From NCBI GenBank assembly GCA_039090855.1, contig CM077011.1:39451501-39515500 (forward strand): a DNA stretch of 64,000 bases, in the 5' to 3' direction. A program made the translations under genes and the position numbers. Below the pieces are notes generated by a model, which was given only the letters and a program-made list of their open reading frames with translations, did no database searches and was not told where the DNA came from. The DNA is from Macrothele yani. Taxonomy: Eukaryota; Arthropoda; Arachnida; Araneae; Macrothelidae. This document shows, piece by piece, positions 31,040-42,204 of the stretch. The first letter of the stretch is position 1; each line of letters starts with the position of its first letter.

Positions 31040-32303
31040 TCAACCTGTGAAGAAAAGAAAAGAAAAACGTACCTGAAACAGATGTTTTAATTCATATAAT
31101 AAGTGTCCCCGGTAGTTACAACCTTCTCTCATCGATCGACAAGGTTTTGAATCCCAGGCTTGTAGAATTCCATGGGTTTCGATGCAAAAAAGGCAGAAAG
31201 GGTTCTCCGTATCTCCTCTACATTTCGAAGTGTTGTCCCAGCAAGATGGTTTTGCAGGCTGCAAAAGAGGTGGTAGTCGGATGGGACGATGCCAGGGGAA
31301 TATGCTGGATGCGAACCTTTTCCCCATCCAAAGTCCTGCAACGTGGCACTGGTCATTTTCGCTGTGTGTGGTTTTGCGTTGTTCTTCTGCAGCAGCACGC
31401 CTTTACGATTCACGAGTGCTTGACGTTTATTCTGCAAAGCAGTGCGTAGACGCTGCAGCTGCTGACAATAGACTTCCCCTGTAATGGTTTTGTTGGGTGG
31501 CAGCAGCTCGTCATGGAATATGTCTTGCATATCCCACCGCAGAGACATCAAAACCTTTTGTGGGAAACGTCCTAGTTTCGCCACTGCTGCAGGCATATTA
31601 TCTTTTGGAAGCCACTGCCGTTTACGCTTAATGTTGTGATAAGCAATCCATTTTTCATCGCCCGTGACAATTCTGTGCAAAAACGGCTCCTCTTTTTCAC
31701 GAGAGAGCAAAGAAGTGCAAATGTCCACACGCTGTTGTAGCTGTCGTGGAGTGAGATCATGGGATACCCCCTTATCCAGTTTCGACACATAACCGAGGTC
31801 CTGCAGATGCCAGTGAACAGTGGAATGAGTTGAATTAACAAGTGTGGTCAATTCCGCGACTGTTGCCTGCGGATTTCCCCAACAGCAGCTTCCAGCACGT
31901 CGTTATCCATCTCAACAGGCCGTCCGGGTCGCTGCATATCCTTGAGGCTGGTGTCCCTCCTTCGAAATTTCTCGAACGAGCGTTGACATTTCCTGACTTC
32001 CAGGGTACCCAGCATATATGCGGCATTTTTGTTTCGTGTTGCTACCATCGCTGAATGTCGGTGGTGGAACTCATGCAACATAATGTGCCTAATGTGATCT
32101 TCTGACACTGCCATTTCTTATACGGTTTAAGTACACAACGACTGCACCTAGAACTCTCGTTTGCGGTTTCAAGTGACTTGAAGGTCTGGTCACGTGATTC
32201 CTTTTATACTCACCGTGGTCGACGTCATAGTTTCGGCACCAGGGGACGCACTACTGTTGTACTTGCCCAAAACGACATTACTTCTGGAATAACCTGATAT
32301 ATA
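31040..32303 (-). mobile_element. mariner element, minus strand
   Basis: Carries a nearly full-length transposase. The 5' terminus reads TATCAGGTTATTCCAGAAGT inward from about 32,303; the opposite end near 31,020 is only weakly similar (TATCAAAAATATTG). Size is in the normal mariner range. Confidence 0.8.
31129..32114 (-). pseudogene. mariner transposase, one frameshift, altered catalytic Asp
   Basis: N-terminal HTH frame 32,114-31,848: SEDHIRHIMLHEFHHRHSAM, TLEVRKCQRSFEKFRR, MQRPGRPVEMDND. After a frameshift near 31,850 the 240-residue frame 31,851-31,129 continues with STHSTVHWHLQDLGYVSKLD, HRIVTGDEKWIAYHNIKRKR (first Asp), VLMSLRWDMQDIFHDELLPP, LLQKNNAKPHTAKM (second Asp changed to Asn), YSPGIVPSDYHLFCSL (third Asp) and the C-terminal FYKPGIQNLVDR. 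One of the more complete mariner genes here, but the Asp-to-Asn change would kill catalysis. Confidence 0.88.
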
Positions 32304-32367
32304 CGTCTTTGCAGAGCACTGTATACGATTACTTTAGTGTTGAGCATCAGCGAATATTGGAAGGAAA

Positions 32368-32652
32368 ATGGTCTGTTTAATTAGAAAGGGGAAATGTATC
32401 GATAAGCTGCTTTACTCAATCGAGGAACGCTGTATGCACTTAGAACAGAAACCTTATTTCAGGGTGAAAAATCCTTTGCTGCTACAGAACATAGTATCTC
32501 TTGAAAGCAAAGTTGCTGCCAAAACTATCTTGAAGGTTTTATTAATTTTGAAAAAACTACAACAAAGTGCAGATATAAATAAGCCGGCAATTCGTTTCAT
32601 AAACTCAGAGAAAAAGTTCTCAGTGGATAAATTTACAAAGGGCGGTATTTGA
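32368..32652 (+). CDS. Hypothetical 94-residue open frame
   Basis: A basic 94-residue frame (CLIRKGKCIDKLLYSIEERC, AKTILKVLLILKKLQ, KKFSVDKFTKGG) outside any recognised repeat. No domain recognised, no splice or promoter evidence. It may be chance or an exon remnant. Confidence 0.15.
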   Translation: MVCLIRKGKCIDKLLYSIEERCMHLEQKPYFRVKNPLLLQNIVSLESKVAAKTILKVLLILKKLQQSADINKPAIRFINSEKKFSVDKFTKGGI

Positions 32653-33230
32653 TAAAGGGTTGCGAAAAGAAAAAAATCCTTTTGAAATATACAACTGAGA
32701 TCCTAAAAAGGACAATATGCGTTATCTGCTGAAATTTTCTAAGATAAGTTTCTTAACGATCCACGATTGTATTCATGGGGGATCTCGGATTAGAGAGACT
32801 CATGCATTTGTTGTCTGATAAAAATCAATCCTTTCCTGATCATTAAAGGAAATGCGCTGGTAGCTGGGGTAGAACGAAATATTTTAGTAATATTTCCGTA
32901 GGTTACTCAGGTAAAAAAAGGAGCTTTTCATCGAGGAGAAGCAGATCTCCTAGGCATTCCTTTTGAACGCTGATCCATTTTGACTTCTGTTATTTTGATT
33001 CTTCAGTCAAGTAGTTTGTTTTCCAGGAAATGTCTTTTAAAATTTTCGTGCTCCGTATTTTTAACTGCAGTAAGGATTTTCACTGATAGCGCATTCATAG
33101 ACACAGCTCTCCATTTCTGTATTTTGACCATTCAATAATTCGATAGATCGGGACGTTCTCGCGAAACAAAAAATACGACTTCACTTTTTTCATGCAAAGG
33201 ATTTATGCATATGTAGAGTTATTCTTTACC
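32653..33230. other. Non-coding interval
   Basis: AT-rich, nothing recognised. Confidence 0.35.
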
Positions 33231-33238
33231 GAGTTATT

Positions 33239-33469
33239 ATTATTATTAATATTTTTATTAGTTTGGAGGTTTAACGACCACCGTGTGCAACTCGATGGGC
33301 TATAAGTAGTTGCGCGTCCCTAATTTAAGGCCACTGGTTCCAGAGAAGTGAGATTACCAATGCTGTATGAAAAACACAGCATCTATGCCTCATCGGGATT
33401 CGAAACCTGACCCATCTCTGACAAAAGGTCAGAATCTAGGCTTAGACAGAGTCGGCCACACGGGTGGCC
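33239..33469 (-). repeat. SINE copy (family 1) with target duplication GAGTTATT
   Basis: A minus-strand copy with (TTA)n-type tail, GGTTTAACGACCACCGTGTG, CCCTAATTTAAGGCCACTGG and the B-box region GGGATTCGAAACCTGACC. GAGTTATT at 33,231-33,238 and 33,470-33,477 is the target duplication despite moderate divergence. Confidence 0.9.
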
Positions 33470-33497
33470 GAGTTATTTTGAAGTGGCATTTTATATC

Positions 33498-33960
33498 GAT
33501 GAGCCATCCCATTATGACCACCTCCAGCCTAGAAAAATGAGCGCGCCTGGAGACTGAACGGTGGCGCAGACGAAATTCACATACCAGTATATGTACAACC
33601 CGAGGACCGGCTTTCGGTTAGTAGAGTGTTCGGAGTCAGAATGGGAAAAGCTGCCTATTCGTCGGAGTTTGATAAAGGACAAATTGTGATGGCACGGGGG
33701 CCTCGGAACTATGATTTCGGAAACGGCGTGGCTTGTGGGTTGGTCACGTGCTGCTGTAGTGAGTATGTATCAAAAATGGTATACAGATGGCCAAACGACA
33801 AACGGTCGTTTGGGGAGCGGAGACTCTTGCGCATTGTTTACAGGGACCTCAGGGCCACAGTACAACGAATCACCCTCAACTACAACAGTGGTGATCAAGG
33901 CAATGTGTCATACACTGGTACGCAAAAATTAAAGGCAAAGAGGAGAAACTAACATAACAG
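33498..33960 (+). pseudogene. Tc1-like element 5' part: terminus and HTH region
   Basis: GAGCCATCCCATTATGACCA resembles a Tc1-like terminus. The transposase start MGKAAYSSEFDKGQIVMARG (33,641) and, in the next frame, SETAWLVGWSRAAVVSMYQK with WYTDGQTTNGRLGSGD encode the first HTH. The DDE domain does not follow; at about 33,960 unrelated DNA leads to the next element. Confidence 0.75.
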
Positions 33961-34174
33961 CGAAACGAGCAGGCATAACGGACCGAAAGACCACTCAGGA
34001 GATAGGCTATGGACCGGTACGGTAGGGCATGCGCATATATGCTGCATGACGGGGGGGGAGGGGAGTGTCGGAAGTGTATGAAGCACACGGGTGATGTACG
34101 CTCAACAATTCGGTGAAAGCCATTGTACGATGTAAATCGGTTTGAACGACGTCGAGTTGCTGCCACCGTGTGAT

Positions 34175-35218
34175 ATGGCCAACAGGGAGTCCAGTAGACG
34201 ACATCTGGATGACTTTACCCGAGGTCAGGTCATTAGAAAGTTGGAAAAAGGTTGAAGTGTGACTAGTGTGGCCGAAGATTTCCGGGTCGCTCACAGCAAC
34301 GTTTCACGAGCTTGGAGAGCATTTCAAATGACAGGTACAGCTGTCCCAGAGTTTAGCAGTGGTCGTCCACGAGCAACCACGGCGGCAGACAACCGCTATG
34401 TTGTCATACAGGCGAGAAGAGACAGACAGCAGACAGCGGAAGAAATCGCAAGGCACATGCAACAGGCAACTGGACGTCCGTTATCGCGTTTTACCGTGGC
34501 CAGGATGCTGCATAAAGGTGGTCTATTTGTACGACGACCAGTACGGTGTGTGCCGTTAAAGCCTGCCCATCGGAGACGGCGGTTTCTGTGGTGCCAGGAA
34601 CACAAGAACTGGAAACATCAGCAATGGGGTCGAGTTCTCTTTACGGATGAGAGCCGATTTAGTCTGACGAGCGATTCTGGACGTATACACATCTGGAAAG
34701 AGCAGGGAACACGCAATCACACCTCCAACATCATCGAAAGAGACCGGTTTGGAGGTGGCGGAGTTCTCGTTTGTGGCGGTATCATGCTTGGTAGCCGTAC
34801 TGACCTCCACATCTTTCAAGGAGGTTCAATCAATGGTGTCCACTATTGTACCGAGGTTCACCTGCCTCCCGTGCGTCTGTTTAGAGGTGATGTGGGTCTT
34901 GAGTTCTTCTTCATGGACAACAACGCTACACCTTATCGTACAGTAGCTGTCGCAGAGCAGTTGGAAAGTGAAGGTATTCAACGCATGGATTGGCCCGCAA
35001 GGTCGCCGGACCTAAATCCAATCCAACACGTTTGGGACCTTCTCGGGAGACGCTTCGCAACACGTCACCAGCCCCCATCAACGATTCCGCAGCTGCGATT
35101 GGTGCTACAAGAGGAATGGGCCGCGATTCCTCAACAGCTCCTTGACAACCTCGTCCTCAGCATGGACAGACGTTGTAAATCCTGCAACGCAGTCAGTGGT
35201 GATCATATCCCCTACTAA
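34175..35218 (+). pseudogene. Tc1-like transposase, near full length with one in-frame TGA
   Basis: From ATG 34,175 (MANRESSRRHLDDFTRGQVI...KLEKG) an in-frame TGA at 34,253 is the only stop before 35,216, leaving about 346 codons, a normal Tc1 length. First HTH: TSVAEDFRVAHSNVSRAWRA; GRPR linker SSGRPRATTAAD; second HTH: RPLSRFTVARMLHKGGL. DDE domain: GRVLFTDESRFSLTSDSGRI (first Asp), GGVLVCGGIMLG, FFFMDNNATPYRTV (second Asp), WPARSPDLNPIQHVWDLL, where the usual Glu of NPIEH is Gln. The single stop and the Glu-to-Gln change suggest recent inactivation. Termini not identified. Confidence 0.9.
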
Positions 35219-36060
35219 AGACTGGATTTTTTTGGCAGCCGCCTGTCACATGGACGTTCCTGTCTTCTGTCCAGTTGTGCTCGAAGCTACCTTTTTAATA
35301 AAGTGCCTTCGTATCCTTTGGATTCCTTGTTTAGACGGCTTTGCTCACTTGTCCCATATTCTTACATCTTGGGGATGTTATGGTATGATTTTGAGTCGAT
35401 TAGGAGCATTTCTGCACGACGTTACATTCGAAAAATCGTCTCGTCCTTAATTTTTGCACGCCAGTGTAGTACACAGTTCATCGCAGCGTTCTGCGCATGG
35501 CTCTGCTTAGGCGAAGACCCAGACTATTTCTGTTGCAAGGGGATGTTTATCAGTCAAAATATTGTTATACTTGCTTTGCCTGTGTTCTTTAGAAGCTGCT
35601 GCTTTCAGCGCCTTAGTAATAATCTCAATACATATTTCTAGACAGCAAATAATATTTCTCATTATTTTGGCATGAACGAAACGACAAACAGTAGTAGATA
35701 AACGGTTCTCTTATAAATAGTTAGGAATTTTTTATCTGCACCACTAGCGGTTATAGGCATGAGAAATTTGCATGGTGATCGATTTCAATTATTTACATCT
35801 AAAACACATTTTTGTATCACTTAATAGACTATCTTACCGTTTCCTCGATCCGGTGAAATCCTTGTCATCTAGCATGTCTTCGAAACAAATTACCAGGTCT
35901 GAAATTGTTGAGTATTTGATGAACTTCCAGACAAAACATCATGTACTTGGATAACTCAAGGAAGTTTATCCTTTTACAGTAAGGAAATTTAATAATGCAA
36001 GAAAGCCACACACGCTCACTTCACTCCATAAAGTATAGGCAGTTGTTTTCTATAATCCTT
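35219..36060. other. Non-coding interval
   Basis: Includes the probable 3' end of the preceding Tc1-like element (an AATAAAG-like word near 35,297). No other feature recognised. Confidence 0.35.
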
Positions 36061-36069
36061 TGCCAACAT

Positions 36070-36880
36070 TTCACCAGCACACCATGGTATCGTTACTCTG
36101 GTTAATCGTGGTTATTTTTACTACCTGTGATGATACGATGCCAAAATATATCGTCCTGTGAATATGAAAGAAATTGGCGACAGGGTGACACGTTTTCCCG
36201 CTTGCTGGGTTGCAAATTCAAGGGGAAGCATTTGATGGCACATCCAGGAGAAACCAAGCTAGTTCCAGTACCAAACTATGATGGATTGGCAAAGCCCCAG
36301 TTCAGCAGCTAAGTGTCTTATACTGGTACCAGGGTTTTCTGTTGCAGCTTCGATTAGGATATAAGCGTTGGTGGTCAATGGACGTCCTGTCTTCGAGCTT
36401 TGATAAGGATATCAGCGTTGGTGGTCATTGGACGTGTTGCCCTCGGCTGGTCTTTGAGCTTCGATGAGGATACCAACGTTGGTGGTCAATGGGCGTTCTG
36501 GCCTCGGCTTGTCTTTGAGCTCCGATGAGGATGTCAGCGTTGGTGGTCATTGGACGTCCTGGCCTCGGCTTGTCTTCGAGCTTTGATAAGGAATGTCAGC
36601 GTTGGTGGACATTGGACGTCCTTGCCTCGGCTTGTCTTCGAGCTCCGATGAGGATGTCAGCGTTGGTGGACATTGAATGTCCTGTCCTCGGCTTGTCTTC
36701 GAGACAGGTGTCCCGAACAGTGAAACACCGGAACTATTTTACCTGCAGTGCTGCTGGCCATTATTTCCTCGCCTTCAACTTCACAAATCCCTCTCGCTGC
36801 TTCTGCCGCGTTTCACCTCTTTTTCCAATAACGGCGTAGGAGCACCCGAACAACACGTTTATCGACCTCCATCCTCTGTT
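36070..36880 (-). pseudogene. mariner transposase with linker expanded into a minisatellite
   Basis: Read leftward from about 36,878: EQRMEVDKRVVRVLLRRYWK, KR, stop, NAAEAARGICEVEGEE is the first HTH. Then comes the linker LEDKPRPGRPMTTNADILI, which is the coding content of each 62-bp repeat at 36,363-36,710. After the array, ILIEAATENPGTSIRHLAAE followed by LGLCQSIIVWYWN is the second HTH (36,358-36,260). Past it, FLSYSQDDIFWHRIITG leads to the expected first catalytic motif near 36,120, after which similarity is lost. In an intact mariner the linker occurs once (LEDKPRSGRP). Here DNA encoding it is present about six times. Confidence 0.8.
36363..36710. repeat. 62-bp minisatellite derived from mariner linker codons
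   Basis: GCGTTGGTGGTCAATGGACG-type starts occur at about 36,365, 36,415, 36,477, 36,538, 36,600 and 36,662 (spacing 50, 62, 61, 62, 62). The reverse complement of one unit encodes LEDKPRPGRPMTTNADILI in frame with the flanking HTH segments. Since 62 is not a multiple of 3, successive units shift frame. Confidence 0.88.
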
Positions 36881-37059
36881 CACCTGATAATACAATGTGG
36901 CTTCGTCCGAAATTCACATCAGTCACCTGTGATTTACGTCACTGTGACACCCAGTAGACTCTGGCGTGCACTTTCCTCAGCATTATGTGCAGCTGAAAAC
37001 GGAAATAACTTTTTCTTTCCCTGGTTATGTCAGTGAGGGCATGTCTCTAAGTTAGTACC

Positions 37060-39650
37060 TGAAGCTAAATAATACATCCAATCGCTGATTTACCGCAAAT
37101 GGTACGGTGCAAAGCATAGAACGCAGAATCCCCATGCAAGTGTAAAACATTCATCTAACCGCTGTACGCAGGTCCAGTCCAAGAAAAAATTCTGGGGCAA
37201 AATTGTTCGTCTACTCAATTCTCCTGCCAAAAGAAGCTTTTCATGAAACGCAATGAATGGTTAGTTGTCTGGAGTTTGAACATAAAACTGATTGTTCTAA
37301 TGTGGTAACTTTCATACTGAAAACATAAATCCTCTATGAGTATAAGAAAATTCAGAAAGGAAGCGTTTTAGTTTGATTTAAGACAGGGACATACGATTTA
37401 CGAGTAACTTATGAGGATCGTTAGGGAGGAAAAGGTACAATAAAGTTTAATTCTGTTACGTTCAGCTCTATAAATTACAGGGTGTGAGCAAAGCAACGTC
37501 TCAGTTTTCTGCTAAACTGCCATGAAAAGATTTACAAGTCGCGAAAATTCAACGCAATGCCAAGGCTTCGTGAAGAATGCATCTGCTGCATGAGTCGGAA
37601 GATTTCTGTATGAGGATTTCTGTGGTTGCGTATTAAATTAAATCTCCGTAATGAATCCGAGTATCGCAATTTATGAAAATTTCAGAGATACTGATGTCAG
37701 AAATATCCTAGTTACTAGGGTTTCTGAATAATTTTTGTTAAACGTGAACTCTTGGTGTCAAGAGAGAATTCATTATTGTCTTTTTCAACCAACAACTTTC
37801 GGAGGAGAATTCGTTCAAAATACGGTTTCATGCAGCTACTTTTAAAAGAAAATGTATTCTGGATCCCATTTAGTTTATCCTTAGTAATTCTTAAATTTCT
37901 TTAGTAAGTTGTTTATCTTTATTAATTCTTAAATTTCTTTAGGTACGAATACGAAATCAATTAATGCTTGGTAGCTATTTAGGCATTCATTTTAGATTAT
38001 CTTCAATTAAATTTAATTAAACTAGTATAAATAGTCATTGTTGGATGTGAATTAAGTCTGCTAATACTTGCTAGATAAGAATTTATCACGGCTTGTTTTA
38101 TATAACGTTTTTCAGGATTTTTTAAAATTAGTCTTTGATCGGTAAAAACTTAATCGTCCTTGTTTGATGAGAATTACATAAATAGTGTTAGATATGAACC
38201 TAATTAATCCTTATAACATATGAGTTTACTTGTTATGTGTTCGCGATATAATTTATTCTGCACTCCCTTTAGTTTGTCGGTGTTGAGAATGAATTTAATT
38301 AGCATTTCTTCAGCAGTAACTCATTTTAGATTCCACTTAATGAGATCTCCTTAAATAAGTTCTTGATTTGCCCTTGTTAGATAGTAATGTAGGCTATACG
38401 CGTTAAACAAATGTAACGTATGCCTCTAATTTTACTTTCGTTTTGAGTTTCTGTGTTCTCATGTAAATTTGGTTTCTCCTTGCTAAATATTTGATCCCTT
38501 AACGGCACATTAATTCTCTCGACAAGCTTTTAAAATTTAGCATTCTGATAGTGTGTCAAAGTTTAATCAACGGTAAATAAAACGTTGAACAAAAGCTAAG
38601 TTTTGAGAGAGTTACATATGTTCAGTGAGAGCTGTGCTTTGAGTACGACAAGGGTACTATGTGCTGAGTACAATATAGTCTCAGTACCATATAGTCTATA
38701 TATATGGTCTGAGTGCGTTATTCTCCTTGTATATAGAGCAAATTATAAGCCATAAATGTTATGACTTGTTGAGGTGTATAGTTACAAGTTGGGAGATCTT
38801 AAATTCTGTACGCAACTGATTACTACTGTGTGTTGTGTATTAAAAGACATTTATCTTATGATGTCCTGAGCCAATAAAAGTGAACACTGAACTCGTAAGT
38901 ATTGTATTTCTGCTGAATTCTTGAACATGGCCATTTCTACTAGTTTGCAACTTAATGATATGCTTTAATATTACTAATGATAATCTTTAAGCAACGAACG
39001 ATGTAAAATAACTTGGGTTCACCAAATTAAAATAAAGTGACATTTAAGTTTAAGTAACCTTAAACCGACATATTTCTAGAGTCAGTTAAACCCAATTATT
39101 ATATAACGAATTTATTTAGACCTTGTTATATTACAATGAACTCAGCACTTATGCGATAGAATCTATCGGTGCTAGATCACGAATTTAATCCGCACTTCTT
39201 CGATAGGAATTATTTTTGGATTCTTATTTAATTATTTTTTATTGAAAAATAATTTATTTAGCGCTTGTCCAATAGAATTAATTCTGAATTTCCTTTACCT
39301 AGATTTTATAAAACAAGAATTTCATTAGTGGCTGTTAGACATGAATGAAATTATTACTTGTTTGCTAGAATTCGTCGTAGATCGTATTTAATTTGTCAGA
39401 CGAATTTAATGAATACATTATGATTCCGGACTTTCTTTATGTTGTTTTTATTATATGCGAATTTAATTAGTACGTGTAAGATACGAAGTTAATTAATACG
39501 TGTTTGATATGAATTTAACTAGTACTTGCTAGATACAAATTTAATCAGCCTTTGTTCCATTTATATTAGTACTTGATGCAGTAGTATGTACATTCATTGG
39601 CACAAGCCCATGTTTTCATGAAATTTTGATTTGGCTAGAGGTATAAGCCT
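37060..39650. other. AT-rich tract with diverged ~31-bp repeats
   Basis: A 2.6-kb non-coding tract. Words such as GAATTTAATTAGTAC(T/G)TGT and TTGCTAGATA(A/C)GAATTTA recur, roughly 30-32 bases apart, mainly in 37,900-38,350 and 39,160-39,580, as remains of an old AT-rich array. No gene or named element. Confidence 0.5.
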
Positions 39651-39661
39651 ACACCAGTTTT

Positions 39662-39871
39662 TTTTTTTTTTATTAGAGGTTTAACGACCAACGTGAGCAA
39701 CTCAATGGGCTATAAGCCCGTCCCTAATTTAGGGTCACTGGTTCCAGGGAAGGGAGAGAGCCAGTGCCGTAAGACAAACACAACATCCATGCCTCACCGG
39801 GATTCGAACCCAGACCCCTTTCGGACGAATGATCAGAGGGCATCGCTTAGACCACTGCACCACCGGGGCGG
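39662..39871 (-). repeat. SINE copy (family 1) with 10-bp target duplication
   Basis: Near-consensus minus-strand copy with a small deletion in the GGCTATAAGC...GTCC part. CACCAGTTTT at 39,652-39,661 and 39,872-39,881 is the target duplication. Confidence 0.97.
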
Positions 39872-39990
39872 CACCAGTTTTAACAGTCATGGTCCGTTGT
39901 GGAAAACTGTCCCTGACCAACAGGTACCGGTTTGACTTCTTTTTTAGACAAGTGAAGACACATTACTGTGTGACGCATACTGTAATTTAA
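39872..39990. repeat. Flank duplicated elsewhere in the window
   Basis: This 119-bp SINE flank (CACCAGTTTTAACAGTCATG ... GTGTGACGCATAC) recurs at 47,102-47,211 with only a few differences, next to another SINE in the same orientation. Confidence 0.9.
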
Positions 39991-40585
39991 GTTTCCTTCT
40001 TAGTTCCTGCATATATGTAAATTTTAGTACCTTCTCCTTAAGCATTGTCAAAGCTAACACTACATCTTCTATCTCGACTGAATGTTTTCGGCATCCCGAA
40101 ATGAGGTCAGAGGTGAATGAGGTATGAGTTCAACAGAGATAAGAAGGGTGTTTACTATGTATCGTGCTCTGCTCTCATTAGATACTCGGAGCTCTCGTTA
40201 ATATTCAGCTAGTGCTTGCTTGTAGTTGATTTGAAACGAGATTTTATGCTCGAGCTTTGACTAAATTAATGTTCAGAGTTTGATGTTGTTGTTTAGTTTT
40301 TCACCGTGTTGTCTTCGGTGATGAGTTAGGGTTTGCACTTGGTGCCCATGACCTGCGCATACATGTCTGAAGACGAGCAGGCCAGCACACGACTCCGGTC
40401 TATACCGTGGAATGACACGCGGTTCTCATTCCTGCAGTGACAGTCTAGGGAGCCAATTTTTACGATAGTCGGACACCCTTGGTAGTACTCCGTACCACCC
40501 TCACGGCTCAACGGTAAATCGACGACAGTCTGTGATGGTTGGTTGGTTATTAGATTTTAATGGCGCAAGGGCCATCGACAGTCTG
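39991..40585. other. Non-coding interval
   Basis: No gene recognised; TTAGATTTTAATGGCGCAAG near 40,549 looks repeat-like but was not identified. Confidence 0.3.
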
Positions 40586-41100
40586 TGACCTGTTGTGTTG
40601 TCATTTCACCCTCAGTATCACAGAGCAATTTTTCTACAGAATAATTCCCGGCCACACACGGCACTGCTGTCCCAGGCTTGCCTTCGTAACGTCGACACCC
40701 TTCCATGTCCAACCTGCTGAATGTCGATGTTTCGGACCTCTCACCAATCGAACATGTTTCGGACATGATGAGACGTCACCTATGCCCATCTCGGAATGTC
40801 GGCGAGCTGGCCCGCAATTTGGACACCACCTAACTTGCTGTACCTCAGGACAGTATCCGTGAATTGTATGCGTCTATGCCATGCGGAGTTACGGCTCGTA
40901 TCAGAGCCAGAGGTGACGCCAAAACGTACTGACTTGTTCCACACGTGTATCTGTTTTTTTCGAATAAATGACCCAACTGCTCTGGAACTGCAATCGTTTC
41001 CTTTCATGTATATGGGAATTGCACATACCAATTTTTATCTTGATTGGATGATTCCTTCTGGGTGCTCCGTTTTTTTCTTTTTTTGCAAAGGGTGTGTATC
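40586..41100 (+). pseudogene. Tc1-like transposase C-terminal half
   Basis: FLQNNSRPHTALLSQACLRN (40,628-40,690) matches the second catalytic motif (QQDNARPHTA, with the Asp changed to Asn). VDTLPWPTC follows, then after a frame change DVSDLSPIEHVSDMMRRHLC with the third motif Glu, and ELYASMPCGVTARIRARGDA as the C-terminus (to 40,935). The 3' flank to about 41,100 (TTCTGGGTGCTCCG then a T-run) resembles the end of such elements. N-terminal half absent. Confidence 0.8.
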
Positions 41101-41178
41101 TCTTTCTCCCAGGAAAAAAATCGACATGCAGCATGAAGCAGGTGTTTATTCCTTTCCTCTGGAATATGCTGACGGAAT

Positions 41179-41610
41179 GCAGAAATGATGAGCAGGAATG
41201 ATTAAGAGGCCAGCTGGAACCCGGATAGTGTAACACAAAAGGAATGTAAGAAGTGGAACCCTCACGAAGCTTTTTCTAAACGATGCGACACCTGAATGTG
41301 AAGGATGTGAGTGTTTAGTAATGCAGAAATGATGAGCAGGAATGATTAAGAGGCCAGCTGGAACCCGGATAGTGTAACACAAAAGGAATGTAAGAAGTGG
41401 AACCCTCACGAAGCTTTTTCTAAACGATGCGACACCTGAATGTGAAGGATGTGAGTGTTTAGTAATGCAGAAATGATGAGCAGGAATGATTAAGAGGCCA
41501 GCTGGAACCCGGATAGTGTAACACAAAAGGAATGTAAGAAGTGGAACCCTCACGAAGCTTTTTCTAAACGATGCGACACCTGAATGTGAAGGATGTGAGT
41601 GCTTAGTCCC
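41179..41610. repeat. 144-bp tandem repeat, 3 near-identical copies
   Basis: Units beginning GCAGAAATGATGAGCAGGAA start at 41,179, 41,323 and 41,467. The three copies differ only at the very end of the last one. As 144 is a multiple of 3, the minus strand stays open for 171 codons (41,146-41,661) with a 48-residue repeat (HSHPSHSGVASFRKSF...). I judge this an accident of repetition because nothing resembles a known protein. High identity implies recent expansion or an assembly duplication. Confidence 0.93.
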
Positions 41611-41722
41611 ATACGCTACCAAAATTGGTACTGCCGTCAGAGAGTCAATAAAAATTATCACAACACAATATGCATGAAGCGATTCTGTCTCACACGATTT
41701 ACATCGCTTCTGGATGTTTGCT

Positions 41723-41935
41723 GATCTGCCCCGGTGGCACAGTGGTCTGAGCGATGGCCTCTGATCATTCGTCCGAAAGGGGTCCGGGTTCGAATCCCGT
41801 GAGGCATGGATGTTGAGTTTGTCTTACGGCACTGGCTCTCTCTGGAACCAGTGGCCCTAAATTAGGGATGGGCGACTGCTTACAGTTCATTGAGTTGCTC
41901 ACGGTGGTCGTTAAACCTTTAAGCAAAAAAAAAAA
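41723..41935 (+). repeat. SINE copy (family 1) with target duplication ATGTTTGCT
   Basis: A plus-strand copy (GCCCCGGTGGCACAGTGGTC head, B box GGGTTCGAATCCCG, GTGGCCCTAAATTAGGGA, GGTGGTCGTTAAACC, poly-A). ATGTTTGCT at 41,714-41,722 and 41,936-41,944 is the target duplication. Confidence 0.97.
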
Positions 41936-42204
41936 ATGTTTGCTAGCTTTTGCTTTTTTTCACGTGCAAAACCTTCAATTTATACACAATTCAAAGTTAA
42001 CTCAACACAAGTCTTTCTTTTCAAATGTTTACTTTTCTCTCAAGTCTTCTCTGCGTAAATTAGTATCAGTCTGCCTCGCTAAATCCACCTATTGGTGCTC
42101 GAAGGCTTGTCCATATCAGATGCTTAGGCCAATAAAAAAAATTTGTAATACCTTGTAAAGGAACGTTTGAAAACTAATGAAGAAAACATATAAACACAGT
42201 TTAT

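Noticed and set aside
41146..41661. 171-codon antisense frame with 48-residue repeats
   Set aside because: A multiple-of-three tandem repeat keeps it open; no start context, domain or family resemblance.
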